DNA of 26,423 nucleotides from Acetobacteraceae bacterium (GTDB lineage Bacteria > Pseudomonadota > Alphaproteobacteria > Acetobacterales > Acetobacteraceae): the NCBI GenBank assembly GCA_003164305.1, contig PLSZ01000100.1:5089-31511 (forward strand), in the 5' to 3' direction. Of the stretch, positions 1 through 8,921 are shown in pieces. The position numbers and the translations under genes are program-made. The notes under the pieces are model-generated. The model made no database searches. It saw only the letters and a program-made list of their open reading frames with translations, and was not told where the DNA came from. Within the stretch, counting starts at the first letter, position 1. Every line of letters begins with the position of its first letter.

Positions 1-28
1 CTGGCACACCCCTCCTCATTCCCCCCAA

Positions 29-147
29 ATTAGAGCAGGATTGCTTCAGGTTGACGCGGAGCCCGCCATGCCGCGCCAACCCTTTGGCCAGGGGACGACC
101 GGACCGCCGAAGCCAGCCGGTTCAACCTGAAGAGATCCTGCTCTAAT
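29..147. repeat. 119-bp element with 26-bp terminal inverted repeats (MITE-like)
   Basis: Positions 29-54 and 122-147 are inverted copies of each other, matching at 24 of 26 bases (core ATTAGAGCAGGAT and TTCAGGTTGA). The 67-bp interior is GC-rich and has no ORF. No clear target-site duplication is visible. The layout, with nearly perfect long inverted ends, short non-coding interior and an intergenic site beyond a gene's 3' end, is that of a miniature inverted-repeat element. It could instead be an RNA hairpin or terminator-type structure. Only one copy lies in this window. Confidence 0.6.
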
Positions 148-176
148 GGGCTCCAAGGGCCACCCTTGGCGGGGTC

Positions 177-224
177 GAGGGGCAGCGCCCGCGTGGGGTC
201 TGGGGTGAAACCCCAGCGCTTCCC
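177..224 (+). repeat. Dispersed 48-bp repeat, copy 1
   Basis: This stretch (starting GAGGGGCAGCGCCC and containing GGGGTGAAACCCC) recurs in inverted orientation at 9810-9858 with only a few mismatches. It includes two internal short palindromes. Both copies sit immediately beyond the 3' end of a gene: the glycosyltransferase here and the receiver/DHp gene there. This is typical of REP-like intergenic repeats. It may act as a transcription end or mRNA-stabilising structure, but that is inference. Confidence 0.6.
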
Positions 225-228
225 TCCG

Positions 229-1599
229 TCACACCGCGGCGGCCGCGGCGGCCATCACGTCGGACCATTGGCCTGTCTTGCTTTGCCGGAACAGCCGCAC
301 CGACGGATACCAGGGCGTATCGGTCCGTTCCAGCAACCACCGCCAGTCCGGTGCCCGTGCCAACAGGATAAACGCCGGCACGCCCATCGCCCCAGCCACG
401 TGACCGACCGAGGTATCGACCGTCACCAGCAGATCCAGAGACGCCAGGATCGCCATCGTATCCTCATAATCCACGATTTCCGCACCGATATTCACCAGCG
501 GCGCGGCGCCGAAATATTGCCCGGCCTGCGCGGCGGTTGGGCCCTTTTGCAGCGACACCAACGCCACGCCTGGCAGCGCGGCCAGCGGTGCGAAATCGGC
601 CAGGCGAGCGGACCGCCAGCGGTCGTTGTTATGCGTCGGCCGGCCCGCCCAAACGATGCCGATCCGGCGCGACGCGGTGGGCGTCAGGCGATTCAGGCGT
701 TCTTTCCACGCGGCGGCGCGCACGGGATCCGCGCGCAGATATGGCACGCTTCCCACCATATGATCCGGTCGCGTACCATGCAGAGCGGGTAGGCCCGACA
801 GCGCCCGAAACGCCTTAAACGCCGGCGCCGCACGCCACTCGCTGAACAACTGGGCCGCCGGATATACCTGGCGCAGCAACGGAATCATATCGGAAGCGGT
901 GGCGACGGCGATGTTCGGACAGCGCTCGGCGGCCCAGGGAATGTAGCGGGAAAACTGGATGACGTCGCCGAAACCTTGATCGGCGACCAATAATAACGTT
1001 CCGTCGTCGAACGGAGTCCCATCCCACCGCGGCTGCGTCGTCGGCGGCATCAGCGGTGCGTTTCCCGGCAGGTCGAAGCGCCACTGATATTCCTCCCAGC
1101 CGCGCTCCCACTCGCCGCGCAGCAGCAACGCTTCCGCCAACTGAAAATGCGGACCGGGCAAAAAAGCATTCAGCGTCAGGGCTTTCGTCGCCGACGTGAT
1201 GCAATCGTCCAGCTCCAGCCGGTGATATTGAATAACCGCCAGGTTGTGCAGGCACACCGGATCGTCGGGCGCCAGAGCGCTCGCGCGCAACGCCGCGTTC
1301 AATGCATCATCAAAACGGCCGAGCGCGCGATACACCTCGGAGATGTTGCGAAGATACAACCTGATGTCGATGCCTCGGGCGATGGCGCGTTCGATCTTGG
1401 CCAGTGCCTCCTCGCGCCGGCCCAACCGAAAGGCGACAATTCCGGACAGATGCAAGGCGTCCGGCTGCTCCGGCGCGGCGATCAGCGCGCGGTCCAGCAG
1501 GCGGTCGGCGAAGGCGAAGTCCTTCTCACTCTCCAACCGGCCGGCGAGGGCCATCAGGTCGGCGAACGGCAGTGAAACGTCCGGAGGCGCGCCGCTCAA
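229..1599 (-). CDS. TPR-repeat glycosyltransferase (GT9/heptosyltransferase-like C-terminal domain)
   Basis: Residues about 5-190 are TPR helices with typical LxxALxxxPxxxxALxxxG spacing. The C-terminal half resembles the glycosyltransferase domain that follows TPRs in many alphaproteobacterial proteins. It has ADQGFGDVIQFSRYIP near residue 206, an IVWAGRPTHNND loop, and VDTSVGHVAGAMG near residue 390, a sugar-nucleotide-site motif of the GT9 type. The protein is probably a cytosolic transferase acting on a surface glycan or a protein; the substrate cannot be told. Start: the ORF is open back to an ATG at 1707, but codons 1707-1600 are Arg/Trp-rich with only about 57% GC in third position by hand count, unlike the rest of the gene. 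I therefore prefer the TTG at 1599, which overlaps the preceding stop as TTGA; an ATG at 1554 is the fallback. It is the last gene of the minus-strand run from 6355. Confidence 0.8.
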   Translation of the reverse strand: MSGAPPDVSLPFADLMALAGRLESEKDFAFADRLLDRALIAAPEQPDALHLSGIVAFRLGRREEALAKIERAIARGIDIRLYLRNISEVYRALGRFDDALNAALRASALAPDDPVCLHNLAVIQYHRLELDDCITSATKALTLNAFLPGPHFQLAEALLLRGEWERGWEEYQWRFDLPGNAPLMPPTTQPRWDGTPFDDGTLLLVADQGFGDVIQFSRYIPWAAERCPNIAVATASDMIPLLRQVYPAAQLFSEWRAAPAFKAFRALSGLPALHGTRPDHMVGSVPYLRADPVRAAAWKERLNRLTPTASRRIGIVWAGRPTHNNDRWRSARLADFAPLAALPGVALVSLQKGPTAAQAGQYFGAAPLVNIGAEIVDYEDTMAILASLDLLVTVDTSVGHVAGAMGVPAFILLARAPDWRWLLERTDTPWYPSVRLFRQSKTGQWSDVMAAAAAAV

Positions 1600-1790
1600 G
1601 GGAGGCCGCGCCGCACGTGGAACCCAGCGCCGGTCTCGAGGAAACGGATCGTCTCGGGATCGTACCCACAGCCATTTCCGATCGGCTCGCATCGGGCCAC
1701 GAACCATTTTTCCTCGTCATCGCAAGGTCGAAGCCCGGCCACGACGGTGCGGAACGCGAGTGCGACCTGATCGGAAACCGCGCTAATCAA
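1596..1790 (-). CDS. Possible 64-residue gene between sulfotransferase and glycosyltransferase
   Basis: A small ORF starts at a TTG (1790) that overlaps the sulfotransferase stop and ends with TGA overlapping the proposed TTG start of the glycosyltransferase. By hand count its codons have about 70/51/71% GC at positions 1/2/3, a coding-like pattern, while the overlapping glycosyltransferase frame does not. The product is hydrophilic with Cys and Trp residues (for example KWFVARCEPIGNGCGYDPET) and shows no signal peptide or TM helix. I do not recognise it. It could be a small translationally coupled protein, the remnant of a larger one, or a chance open frame. No strong ribosome-binding site is seen. 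Confidence 0.4.
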   Translation of the reverse strand: MISAVSDQVALAFRTVVAGLRPCDDEEKWFVARCEPIGNGCGYDPETIRFLETGAGFHVRRGLP

Positions 1791-3651
1791 CGGTATAGCC
1801 CAACCGCTCGATCATCGGCGCCAGGATCGGGATAACCGGCTCCAGATGCTGACGATAATGCCGATACCGGTTCAGCGACCTTTCATACAACGGTTCGGTG
1901 ACCTGAGCGTAACTGGCGGTGCGCGCATAGCGCCGGTTCTCGTGGAAACTCAGGCAGCGTTCGTCGAACGGCACACCGATGAAATCGAGAATGGAGCGCA
2001 CGGTGTCCGCCTGGTTGGTGACCATCGCGTCATACCGCACCGGCAGATAGCGCAACGCCATCTCGGCGCGGTAATGCATCACCAGATCCATCACCCGCAC
2101 GTAATGCGTCGCCGCGGTTTCCAGCGCGGAGGCGCAATGAAATCCATGGGTGAAATGATTGGACAGCGCCGAGATCATCACGTCCAGCGGATGCCGGATG
2201 ACATGGATCAACGGCGACGCGGGGAACAGCAACGCGATCAAACCCAGATGCGTTTCGTTCAACGGCATCTTGTCCGTGAACCACGCCGCGCCCGCCTCCG
2301 CCACTTCCATTTGTGCCGCTTTTTGCAAGTAGTAGTCGCGCAGATTGTCCAGCCCGTCGCGCTGATCGCCCATCCAGAGTTCCGCCAGCGCCTCGGGATA
2401 TTGCAGCGGCGAGTTCAACATCCGCGGCATGATGTTGGTGATGTCGTTGATCAGCGGCAGCTCGTCCCCGGCCGAAATCGCTGGGTGCGCCGACAAGGTC
2501 TGCTCCACCAGCGTGGTGCCGGAGCGTGGGAAGCCAAGCACGAAGATCGGTTGCGGCACGTCGGTGCGCACCCCGGCGCGCGGCAGCAACGCCAGCCGGC
2601 CGGAGACGAAGAAGCCGCGCAGCCGGTTGACCAGATCGCCGGCGAGCAAATCCATGTAGACGTTGCCGGTATACTCCCGCGCCAGCCGCTTGGCCTCGGT
2701 GAAGGCGGCCCAGGCCTCATCGTGACGATCGAGTTGATCCAGCAGCCGGCCTTTTTCGGACAGTTCGGTGGGGCCGAGGCCGATCGGCGCCGATGCCATG
2801 GCGGCACCCGGCACAGCGGCGTGCGCGCCATCCTCGGTCGTGGGCGCCTGGCGGTCGAGCAAGGCCAATGCGTCGTCCGGCCGTTTCATGCGGCCGAGAA
2901 GAATGGCCCGGGTCAGCACGGAGCCGGGATCGTTCGGGAACAACGCGTCGAGCTTATCCAGTTTCTCGGCGGCGGCGGCGAAATTCCGGTCGGCTTCCTC
3001 CAGCCGCGCCCATCCCAGCAGCGTTTCGCGGATGTCCGGCGCGGTGGCGGTGGACTCTTCGTACAGCGCGCGCGCTTCCTCCATGCGGCCCTGGTTCTTC
3101 AGGCACCAGGCGAGGTTGGCCAGCACGATCGGGTCGCGCGTGCCGGCGATCGCCAGCACCTGGCGGTAGTGATACTCGCCCAGACGAGGCCGTTGCGCCT
3201 CAGTCATGATCATGCCCATCAGGTTATGCGCCTGCGGGGCCTGAGGGGCGATGCGGATGGCGTTGCGGGCGTGGATTTCGGCCTCGCCCAACGCGCCTTT
3301 GCCCAAAAGCATCAGGGCGATTTCGTTGGTCGCCTCGAAGTTGTTCGGCTCGAAATGCACCAGCCGGCGCAGCAGCGCCTCGGCGGCGGCGGGTTTGCCC
3401 TGTTCCTTGCGGATCGAATACAGCACCGACAGCGCGCCGGGCCGGTCGGGCGCCAGTTCCAGCACATCGAGGCACAGCCGCTCGGCGACATCCTTGGCGC
3501 CTTGCTGGTAGGCCTGGATCGCGCGCTCCACCAGCGGGATCAGATGGCGGGTGGCTTCGGCGGGCGGGATGGCGCCGGCCTGTAACGCGCAGCACCGCGC
3601 GGCGCGAAGGCCGCTGCCGCAGGGACACAATCCGGAGTTTGAAGCGCTCAT
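1783..3651 (-). CDS. SEC-C / TPR / sulfotransferase protein
   Basis: The 622-residue product has three parts. Residues 8-21 (LCPCGSGLRAARCC) are a SEC-C zinc motif at the very N-terminus. Residues about 35-330 are TPR repeats. Residues about 365-615 are a sulfotransferase domain, with the PAPS 5'-phosphosulfate loop GFPRSGTT at 373-380 and a 3'-phosphate region HVIRHPLDVMISALSNHF near 485-500. By family, such proteins move sulfate from PAPS to a hydroxyl or amine acceptor. TPR fusions are common in alphaproteobacteria and their acceptors are mostly unknown. There is no signal peptide, so it acts in the cytosol. The gap to the upstream DUF2339 gene is 46 bp, so co-transcription is likely. The neighbouring TPR glycosyltransferase suggests a shared glycan or polypeptide target, which is inference. 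Confidence 0.88.
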   Translation of the reverse strand: MSASNSGLCPCGSGLRAARCCALQAGAIPPAEATRHLIPLVERAIQAYQQGAKDVAERLCLDVLELAPDRPGALSVLYSIRKEQGKPAAAEALLRRLVHFEPNNFEATNEIALMLLGKGALGEAEIHARNAIRIAPQAPQAHNLMGMIMTEAQRPRLGEYHYRQVLAIAGTRDPIVLANLAWCLKNQGRMEEARALYEESTATAPDIRETLLGWARLEEADRNFAAAAEKLDKLDALFPNDPGSVLTRAILLGRMKRPDDALALLDRQAPTTEDGAHAAVPGAAMASAPIGLGPTELSEKGRLLDQLDRHDEAWAAFTEAKRLAREYTGNVYMDLLAGDLVNRLRGFFVSGRLALLPRAGVRTDVPQPIFVLGFPRSGTTLVEQTLSAHPAISAGDELPLINDITNIMPRMLNSPLQYPEALAELWMGDQRDGLDNLRDYYLQKAAQMEVAEAGAAWFTDKMPLNETHLGLIALLFPASPLIHVIRHPLDVMISALSNHFTHGFHCASALETAATHYVRVMDLVMHYRAEMALRYLPVRYDAMVTNQADTVRSILDFIGVPFDERCLSFHENRRYARTASYAQVTEPLYERSLNRYRHYRQHLEPVIPILAPMIERLGYTVD

Positions 3652-3697
3652 GCGGCCAGGGTGTACGCCGCCAATGGGTCACGCTTCAAGGGAGCAT

Positions 3698-6355
3698 TCA
3701 CGCGGCGTCCTGTTTCGCCGGCAGCACGAACCGCCGGTGCACCACGCCCAGCCCGATCAGGGCCATGCCGAGACCGAGGAACGACAGCACGCGCCAGAGT
3801 CCGGTCAGGTCCGCCATGTCGATCAGGAACACCTTGGCGCAGACGAGCCCGACGACGCCCAGAGCGGCGAGCCGCAACAGCCGCTCGCCGGAGCGGATGC
3901 CTTGCACCATGAGCGCGATCCCGTACAGCAGCCACGCGCCGGACCAGGCCCAGAGTTCGGCGTCCTCGATGGAGCCGTCGATCAGACTAATCTGGTCCGG
4001 GTGGAACCATTGGCGGATCTGCAGGGTGATCCACGCGAAACAGGCCACCAGCGCGTAAACGCCGAGCACCCGGCGGATCGCCGGCCCGCCGATCCCGGGA
4101 TTGTCGATCCCGGGATTGTCGATGAAATGGCGCGCCAGCAGCGCCAGGGCGGCCGGAACGAGGTAGGCGGCGAGCAACGTCCACGCATCGCACCACGCGC
4201 CGGTCAGCGCCGGGTTCACGACGATCAGCACGGTCCCGAGGGCCAGCGCGGCGGTCCCGAGCACGCGCCAGGCATATCCGAGGATCGGGCGCCCGGTGCG
4301 TCGGGCGAGATAGACATACGTCGCCGCCTGGATCGAAAGGGTCAGCAAATGCAACGCGATCTCGTCGAAGCCGAACTCCTCGAGCAGCTTGCCTTCGTTG
4401 TCCCAGTGCCGGATTTCCAGGGCGACGAAGAACGCGGCGAAGGTGACCGCGCCGCCCTCCAACGTGGCGACCAGCAGATCGTCGGCGCGGCGGCGGAACA
4501 ACCAGGCGGCGAAGGCGAATGCCGCGGCGGGGGCGGCATATGCGGGGATCAGGCCGTTCAGTACCGGCCGCTCGCCGAACGCGTAGTCCAGCACATACCA
4601 GTTCAGCACCAGCCGGACGATCACCAACGCCGCCACCGCCAGCGCGACCTGGCGCAATGGCGGCAGATCCGCGCGATCCTCGATCCAGGCCAGCGCCGGC
4701 AGGAACAGCGCGACGGCCAGGGTCAGCCACTCGTCATGCAACAGCATGGCACAGCCGAGCGCCAGCGCCGCGACCGCTCCCGCCGCGTGCACGCCCGCGC
4801 GTTGCCTGGCACCGTCCTTCGCCGCCAGCGCCATGGTGCCGGTCAACGCGCCGGCCAGCAGCACCGCGGCGAGCGCCCACTCCGGATCGGCCTGGAAACG
4901 GGCGATTTGCGCGTAAGCGACGATCAGGGTCAGCACCGGCACGGCGCCCACCAGAGCGGCCCAATGCAGCGGATGCCGCGCGCGCCGCTCCATCCACAGC
5001 CCGGCGGCGGCGTGGAACGCGGCGAACAAAGCGGCGGCGACGATCAGCGGCCGAATCACGTCGGGCGCCCACGCCCCGGGGAGGACGGCTTCGACGATGC
5101 CCTCGACGGTGATCGCCTCGCCGGTCGGCTTCCACTCGGGCAGCGCCCACAGCAGCAGGGTCAGCAAGCCGAGAAGCGCCGCGAGCCAGGGCAGCCGGTC
5201 GAGACGGGATTCCTGGTAGCCGCGCCATACGGCGATGGGCGACAGAAGGAACAACGCGGCGCGCGGCGCCGAGCCGGGGACCTGCGTTTCCAGGAACAGC
5301 CCGGCGGCGCCGATGGCCGCGAACGGGATCCAGGCGAGGCGGCGTCCGATGGGATGATCCAGCGCGGCGTCCGGCAGCAGAAACACGTTCAACGCCGCCG
5401 CGACCGGCACGAACGCCGCCGCCGCCCAAAGGTCCGGGCCGCCGGAGACCGCCGCGACACAGATCCACACGCCGCCCGCGATCGTCGCGGCCCAGCCGAG
5501 CCAGGTCCACGCGGTATATCGCACCACCGCCAGCGAGGCCGCCGTCACCAACGTAAGATAAGCGAAAAGCCCGGGGATCGAGGGGTTGCCCGTGATCACG
5601 AGGGCCGGCGTCACGAAGGCGCCCGCGATGCCGGTCGCGGCGGTCAGCGGGCCGTAGCGCAACGCCGCCAGTAATCCGATGATCGAGGCCGCCGCCATCG
5701 CCGCGAACGCCAGCACCGGCGGGAGCAGACCGTAAAACGGACCGGCGCCGTAGGCCGCGCCAAACAGCACGGCGACACCTCCGGCGGCGAGACCGGGCGG
5801 CGCCTGATCGGCGTGGAACGGACCGGGGATGGAGGGCGGCTCGTGCCGGGTCAGCCACTCGGCTCCACCCAGCAGCGCCAGGCCGAGCAACGCGGCCAGC
5901 CCGCACCGCGCGGCTGGCCCGAGCAATTCCTGATCGACGGCGTAGCGAATGAGAAAAACCCCCGCCAACAGCAGCGCCGCCGACCCGAGCCAAATGCCCC
6001 AGCGCGCCGTCAACAGGGTTTCGAGATCGCGCGCCGGTTTCGCCGGTGGAGGGGCCGGTGGATGGAAAGGCGGTGGCTCGGGCGGCGGTTCGCTTGTGGT
6101 GGCCGCGACAGGCTGGATCGTGCTGGACCCAAGGGGCTGCCCGGTCGCGAACGCGGCGACTTCCGGCGTGGCGGGTTGGTCCGCCGCGGCGAACTGGCCC
6201 GCCAGTTGGTGTTCCATGGGCCTCGCCGCTTGCTCCGCGAGCATCCGGCGCAACGCGCGCAGCTCCGAATGGGCTGAGTTGGCGCGGAAAAATCCGACAA
6301 TGCCGAGCACATACCCGGCAACCACCAGCAGACCGAGAAAAAGAAACGGTTCCAT
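3698..6355 (-). CDS. DUF2339 polytopic membrane protein
   Basis: The 885-residue protein begins with a hydrophobic anchor (MEPFLFLGLLVVAGYVLG). A short coiled or charged stretch (about 25-50) and a Pro/Ala-rich linker to about residue 110 follow. The rest is mostly hydrophobic helices separated by short polar loops, at least 14 by eye. Length, layout and motifs such as ARWGIWLGSAALLLAG fit the DUF2339 family (predicted inner-membrane proteins, about 900 residues). The biochemical role of this family is not established. The start is the only reasonable ATG, although the ribosome-binding site is weak. A 15-bp direct duplication near 4087-4121 encodes DNPGIDNPGI in a loop. The gene heads the minus-strand run into the sulfotransferase. 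Confidence 0.85.
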   Translation of the reverse strand: MEPFLFLGLLVVAGYVLGIVGFFRANSAHSELRALRRMLAEQAARPMEHQLAGQFAAADQPATPEVAAFATGQPLGSSTIQPVAATTSEPPPEPPPFHPPAPPPAKPARDLETLLTARWGIWLGSAALLLAGVFLIRYAVDQELLGPAARCGLAALLGLALLGGAEWLTRHEPPSIPGPFHADQAPPGLAAGGVAVLFGAAYGAGPFYGLLPPVLAFAAMAAASIIGLLAALRYGPLTAATGIAGAFVTPALVITGNPSIPGLFAYLTLVTAASLAVVRYTAWTWLGWAATIAGGVWICVAAVSGGPDLWAAAAFVPVAAALNVFLLPDAALDHPIGRRLAWIPFAAIGAAGLFLETQVPGSAPRAALFLLSPIAVWRGYQESRLDRLPWLAALLGLLTLLLWALPEWKPTGEAITVEGIVEAVLPGAWAPDVIRPLIVAAALFAAFHAAAGLWMERRARHPLHWAALVGAVPVLTLIVAYAQIARFQADPEWALAAVLLAGALTGTMALAAKDGARQRAGVHAAGAVAALALGCAMLLHDEWLTLAVALFLPALAWIEDRADLPPLRQVALAVAALVIVRLVLNWYVLDYAFGERPVLNGLIPAYAAPAAAFAFAAWLFRRRADDLLVATLEGGAVTFAAFFVALEIRHWDNEGKLLEEFGFDEIALHLLTLSIQAATYVYLARRTGRPILGYAWRVLGTAALALGTVLIVVNPALTGAWCDAWTLLAAYLVPAALALLARHFIDNPGIDNPGIGGPAIRRVLGVYALVACFAWITLQIRQWFHPDQISLIDGSIEDAELWAWSGAWLLYGIALMVQGIRSGERLLRLAALGVVGLVCAKVFLIDMADLTGLWRVLSFLGLGMALIGLGVVHRRFVLPAKQDAA

Positions 6356-7259
6356 TCCGACAGAGGGCCTCGACTGGGCCGTCTGGTCAAGAAATTTGCG
6401 CTCGATCCCAGTAGGCGAGACGATTCCCCCTGGGCCGTGCCCCGGATGGGACCAAGGGCTCAGGTTGGCGAGGCGAGATTGAGGTCTGGCTCACGTTCGC
6501 GGTTGCAGAAGTTTCGGCTTGTGGCGGCGAGACCGACTACCGCCGTCTTGGTCCGGCTCGAGCGGACCATCGGCCGGAGGCAGTAAAGGTTGCCTGCTAT
6601 CGCTCGGTCAGGCCGAGCCAGGTCGGATGACCGGACCCGCGCCCGCGCGGGCAATCCCGGCGTTCAGGTTCGGCCGATCGCGTTCTGTTCCGATCGGCCC
6701 GCGTCTCACTACTGTCCTTCCGTCATGGACGGGCTCCGTTGGGTAAAACTTTCCGTCGCGAAAACACACTCGATCGATCGGCCAGCCCCGATTGCCACGC
6801 CGCGGATTAAAAATCCGGTACCGTATCAACCCCACCGGGTCAGGCGCTGGAAAAGGGGATGGCACAACGCTGCTTTCCTTTTCCCCTGTGCCAGGCCCGA
6901 ACTACTCCGCCGCCGCCGCCTTCATCCGCCCGCCCAATCCGGGCGAGGCCAGCATATGATCGATCGGACGGCGAAGCACGCGGAACGTTTGAATCAAAAG
7001 CGCGCCGTATCCTGGTCCGGAATCGCCGCGCCTCATATTTAAAGAACCTTACTTTTTTGCCTCGCGCTTTCACCCGCGCCGACCCCGCCCATGAGCGTAC
7101 CCGGCATGGCCGACTCGGACGTGACGTGACCACACCACGGCCGAACGCGCACGAACAGCGTCGCGCCGGTGCCACGCCCGCGACGTCCACTCAGCAGTAG
7201 CGGCATCCGGCCGCATCCCACGTAATCGGATTGGCCCGCGCCCGCTCCGGACCCCAACC
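6356..7259. other. 904-bp region without a convincing gene
   Basis: All ORFs here are short, Arg/Pro-rich and lack ribosome-binding sites, so I assign none. Because genes on both sides run leftwards, the promoter of the DUF2339 gene should lie in this stretch. An AT-rich patch occurs at 7031-7064. Small palindromes are present, such as CGGATTaaaAATCCG near 6803-6817. At 6849-6892 two pairs of complementary segments are interleaved: GGAAAAGG with CCTTTTCC, and GGCACA with TGTGCC. The length is unusual against its gene-dense neighbours and could hide an untranslated RNA or a decayed gene. Confidence 0.5.
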
Positions 7260-7688
7260 CTATTCAGGGAATTCGATCACCCGCCAGAAATGCTGCAACA
7301 TTCCGATCGCCTTCAGGAAGCTTTGCCCGGGACGATGCTTCAGCATGTAACCGGCGACGTTCATGTTGTAGGCGCGCATCCGGTCCTCGGCCGCCGCGGA
7401 GGTGGTCATCACGAACACCAGAATCCGCCGCAACGTCGGGTCGCCGCGCAATTCCTCGAGGAACTCGATCCCACCCATCCGAGGCATGTTCAGATCCAAC
7501 ATGACCAGGCACGGCCGCGGCACTTTCTCGTACCCGTTGTGCCCGCGCAGCCGATCCAAGGCCTCGATCCCATTGCGTGCCTCGATCACCGGATTGGTGA
7601 TGTTCAACGCCAGGAATGAGCGCCGGACCGCCATTGTATCGACCTTGTCGTCGTCAACCAACAGCACGGTGACAGTTGTATCCTTCAT
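7260..7688 (-). CDS. Single-domain response regulator (Rcp1/CheY-like)
   Basis: The 142-residue product is a lone receiver domain with acidic pocket D12-D13, phosphoacceptor D65 (in MLDLNMP), T95/T96 and K117. The 10-residue insertion before the phosphoacceptor strand and the ending MLQHFWRVIEFPE resemble the Rcp1-type receivers that partner phytochrome-like or PAS kinases. It has no output domain, so it probably acts by protein contact or as a phosphate relay. Start: an upstream in-frame ATG at 7706 exists. I choose the one at 7688 because it overlaps the kinase stop as ATGA and has AAGGA about 9 bases before it. It is coupled to the kinase and is its likely partner. Confidence 0.92.
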   Translation of the reverse strand: MKDTTVTVLLVDDDKVDTMAVRRSFLALNITNPVIEARNGIEALDRLRGHNGYEKVPRPCLVMLDLNMPRMGGIEFLEELRGDPTLRRILVFVMTTSAAAEDRMRAYNMNVAGYMLKHRPGQSFLKAIGMLQHFWRVIEFPE

Positions 7689-8830
7689 GCCGTTGGTTCC
7701 TTCCACGTAAAGACCATGGTCGTGCCGCGCGCGGGAGGGTTGCTCTCGACCCAGATCCGGCCACCGTGACCCTCGACCCGCTTCTTGACGATGGCCAGCC
7801 CGATGCCGCTCGATTCGACATCGTCGCGGCTCGCCAGCGTTTGAAAGATCACGAAAATCTTCTCATGAAACCGCGGCGCGATGCCCGGCCCGTCGTCGGC
7901 GACCCTGAGTTCCGCGACCCCTTTCTCCAGTGTCATCGATACCGTGATGCGTCCCTCGGCCCGGTCATGGTGCTTCAACCCGTTCGAGATCAGGTTCTGC
8001 AACACCACCAGAATCGGTGTGCGATGGGTTCGCAGCAGAGGCATCTCGCCTTCGCACTCCACCACGAAACTCGGCGGCGGAGACAGCACCGCGACCACGT
8101 CGCGCACCACCTCCGCGATATCGACCGGTTCGAAACTGACCCGCGATTTGCCGATCCGCGCGTACGCCAGCAACCCGTCGAGCAGCGTCTGCAGCCGCAC
8201 CACCCGGCCGCGTAACAATTTCAGGTTGTCGATGGTTTCGGTACTCGCCGTCACCTCGATATCCTCGGCGATCCACTCCACCAGATGCGAGATCGCCCGC
8301 AACGGCGCTTTCAGATCATGCGAGGCGACGTAAGCGAATTCCTCCAGGTCGGCGTTCGACCTGGCCAGTTCCAGCCGCTGCTGTTCCCGTTCGTACTCGA
8401 TTCGCCGCCGCGCCGTAATATCGACGATGCTGGCCAGCACCGTTGGGCGGACGTCCTGATCGACGGGATTGAGACCAATCTCCAGCGGAAATTCCGTCCC
8501 GTCCTTTCGCAACCCATAAAGATCCTGCCCCTCGCCCATCGCGCGGGAGCACTGGTCGGCGAAGAATCCGTCGCGCAAGGCGACGTGCCCGCCACGAAAC
8601 CGCTCGGGCATCAGGACCTCCAGCGGACGGTCCAGCAACTCCTCCCGGTCATAGCCAAACATGCGCTCGGCCTGGCGGTTCACCATTTCGATCAGGCCCC
8701 CTGGGCCGGCGACCACCAGGGCGATCGTCGAGGACTCGACCACGCGCGCGAAGCGGTCTTCGAGCGGCCGGGCCGCCCTATGGTCATCCGTCAGGCACAC
8801 CTCGCCGGTGTCATCCTTCTCCTGGATCAT
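7685..8830 (-). CDS. PAS-domain sensor histidine kinase
   Basis: The product has 381 residues. A PAS domain (about 25-140, with MFGYDREELLDRP and LRKDGTEFPLEI) is followed by a HisKA dimerisation domain with phosphoacceptor H171 in VASHDLKAPLRAI. The HATPase domain has the N box around N283, DDGPGI at 312-317 and SSGIGLAIVKK at 340-350. The SHDLKAPL H-box is that of the bacteriophytochrome-type HWE-unrelated kinases which commonly pair with Rcp1-type receivers. There are no TM helices, so it is a cytosolic sensor; no PAS ligand residue can be assigned. Start: ATG 8830 has GGAGGAG 8 bases upstream, while the ATG at 8905 has no such site. It shares ATGA with the downstream receiver. Confidence 0.93.
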   Translation of the reverse strand: MIQEKDDTGEVCLTDDHRAARPLEDRFARVVESSTIALVVAGPGGLIEMVNRQAERMFGYDREELLDRPLEVLMPERFRGGHVALRDGFFADQCSRAMGEGQDLYGLRKDGTEFPLEIGLNPVDQDVRPTVLASIVDITARRRIEYEREQQRLELARSNADLEEFAYVASHDLKAPLRAISHLVEWIAEDIEVTASTETIDNLKLLRGRVVRLQTLLDGLLAYARIGKSRVSFEPVDIAEVVRDVVAVLSPPPSFVVECEGEMPLLRTHRTPILVVLQNLISNGLKHHDRAEGRITVSMTLEKGVAELRVADDGPGIAPRFHEKIFVIFQTLASRDDVESSGIGLAIVKKRVEGHGGRIWVESNPPARGTTMVFTWKEPTA

Positions 8831-8921
8831 ACGATATCTCCTCCGGCGGCACGACCTGTGTTTTGCCAGAGCGGGGTTAACGAGACGTAAAGGCCGCGCG
8901 ATCACGTTTCGCTTCGACGCC

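Noticed and set aside
3551..5674. 707-codon plus-strand ORF opposite DUF2339 and sulfotransferase
   Set aside because: Arg/Gln/Gly-rich composition and no motifs; the minus strand encodes recognisable proteins across the whole stretch.
6608..6865. 85-codon minus-strand ORF in the long gap
   Set aside because: Arg-rich, no ribosome-binding site, no recognisable motif. Not enough to call a gene.
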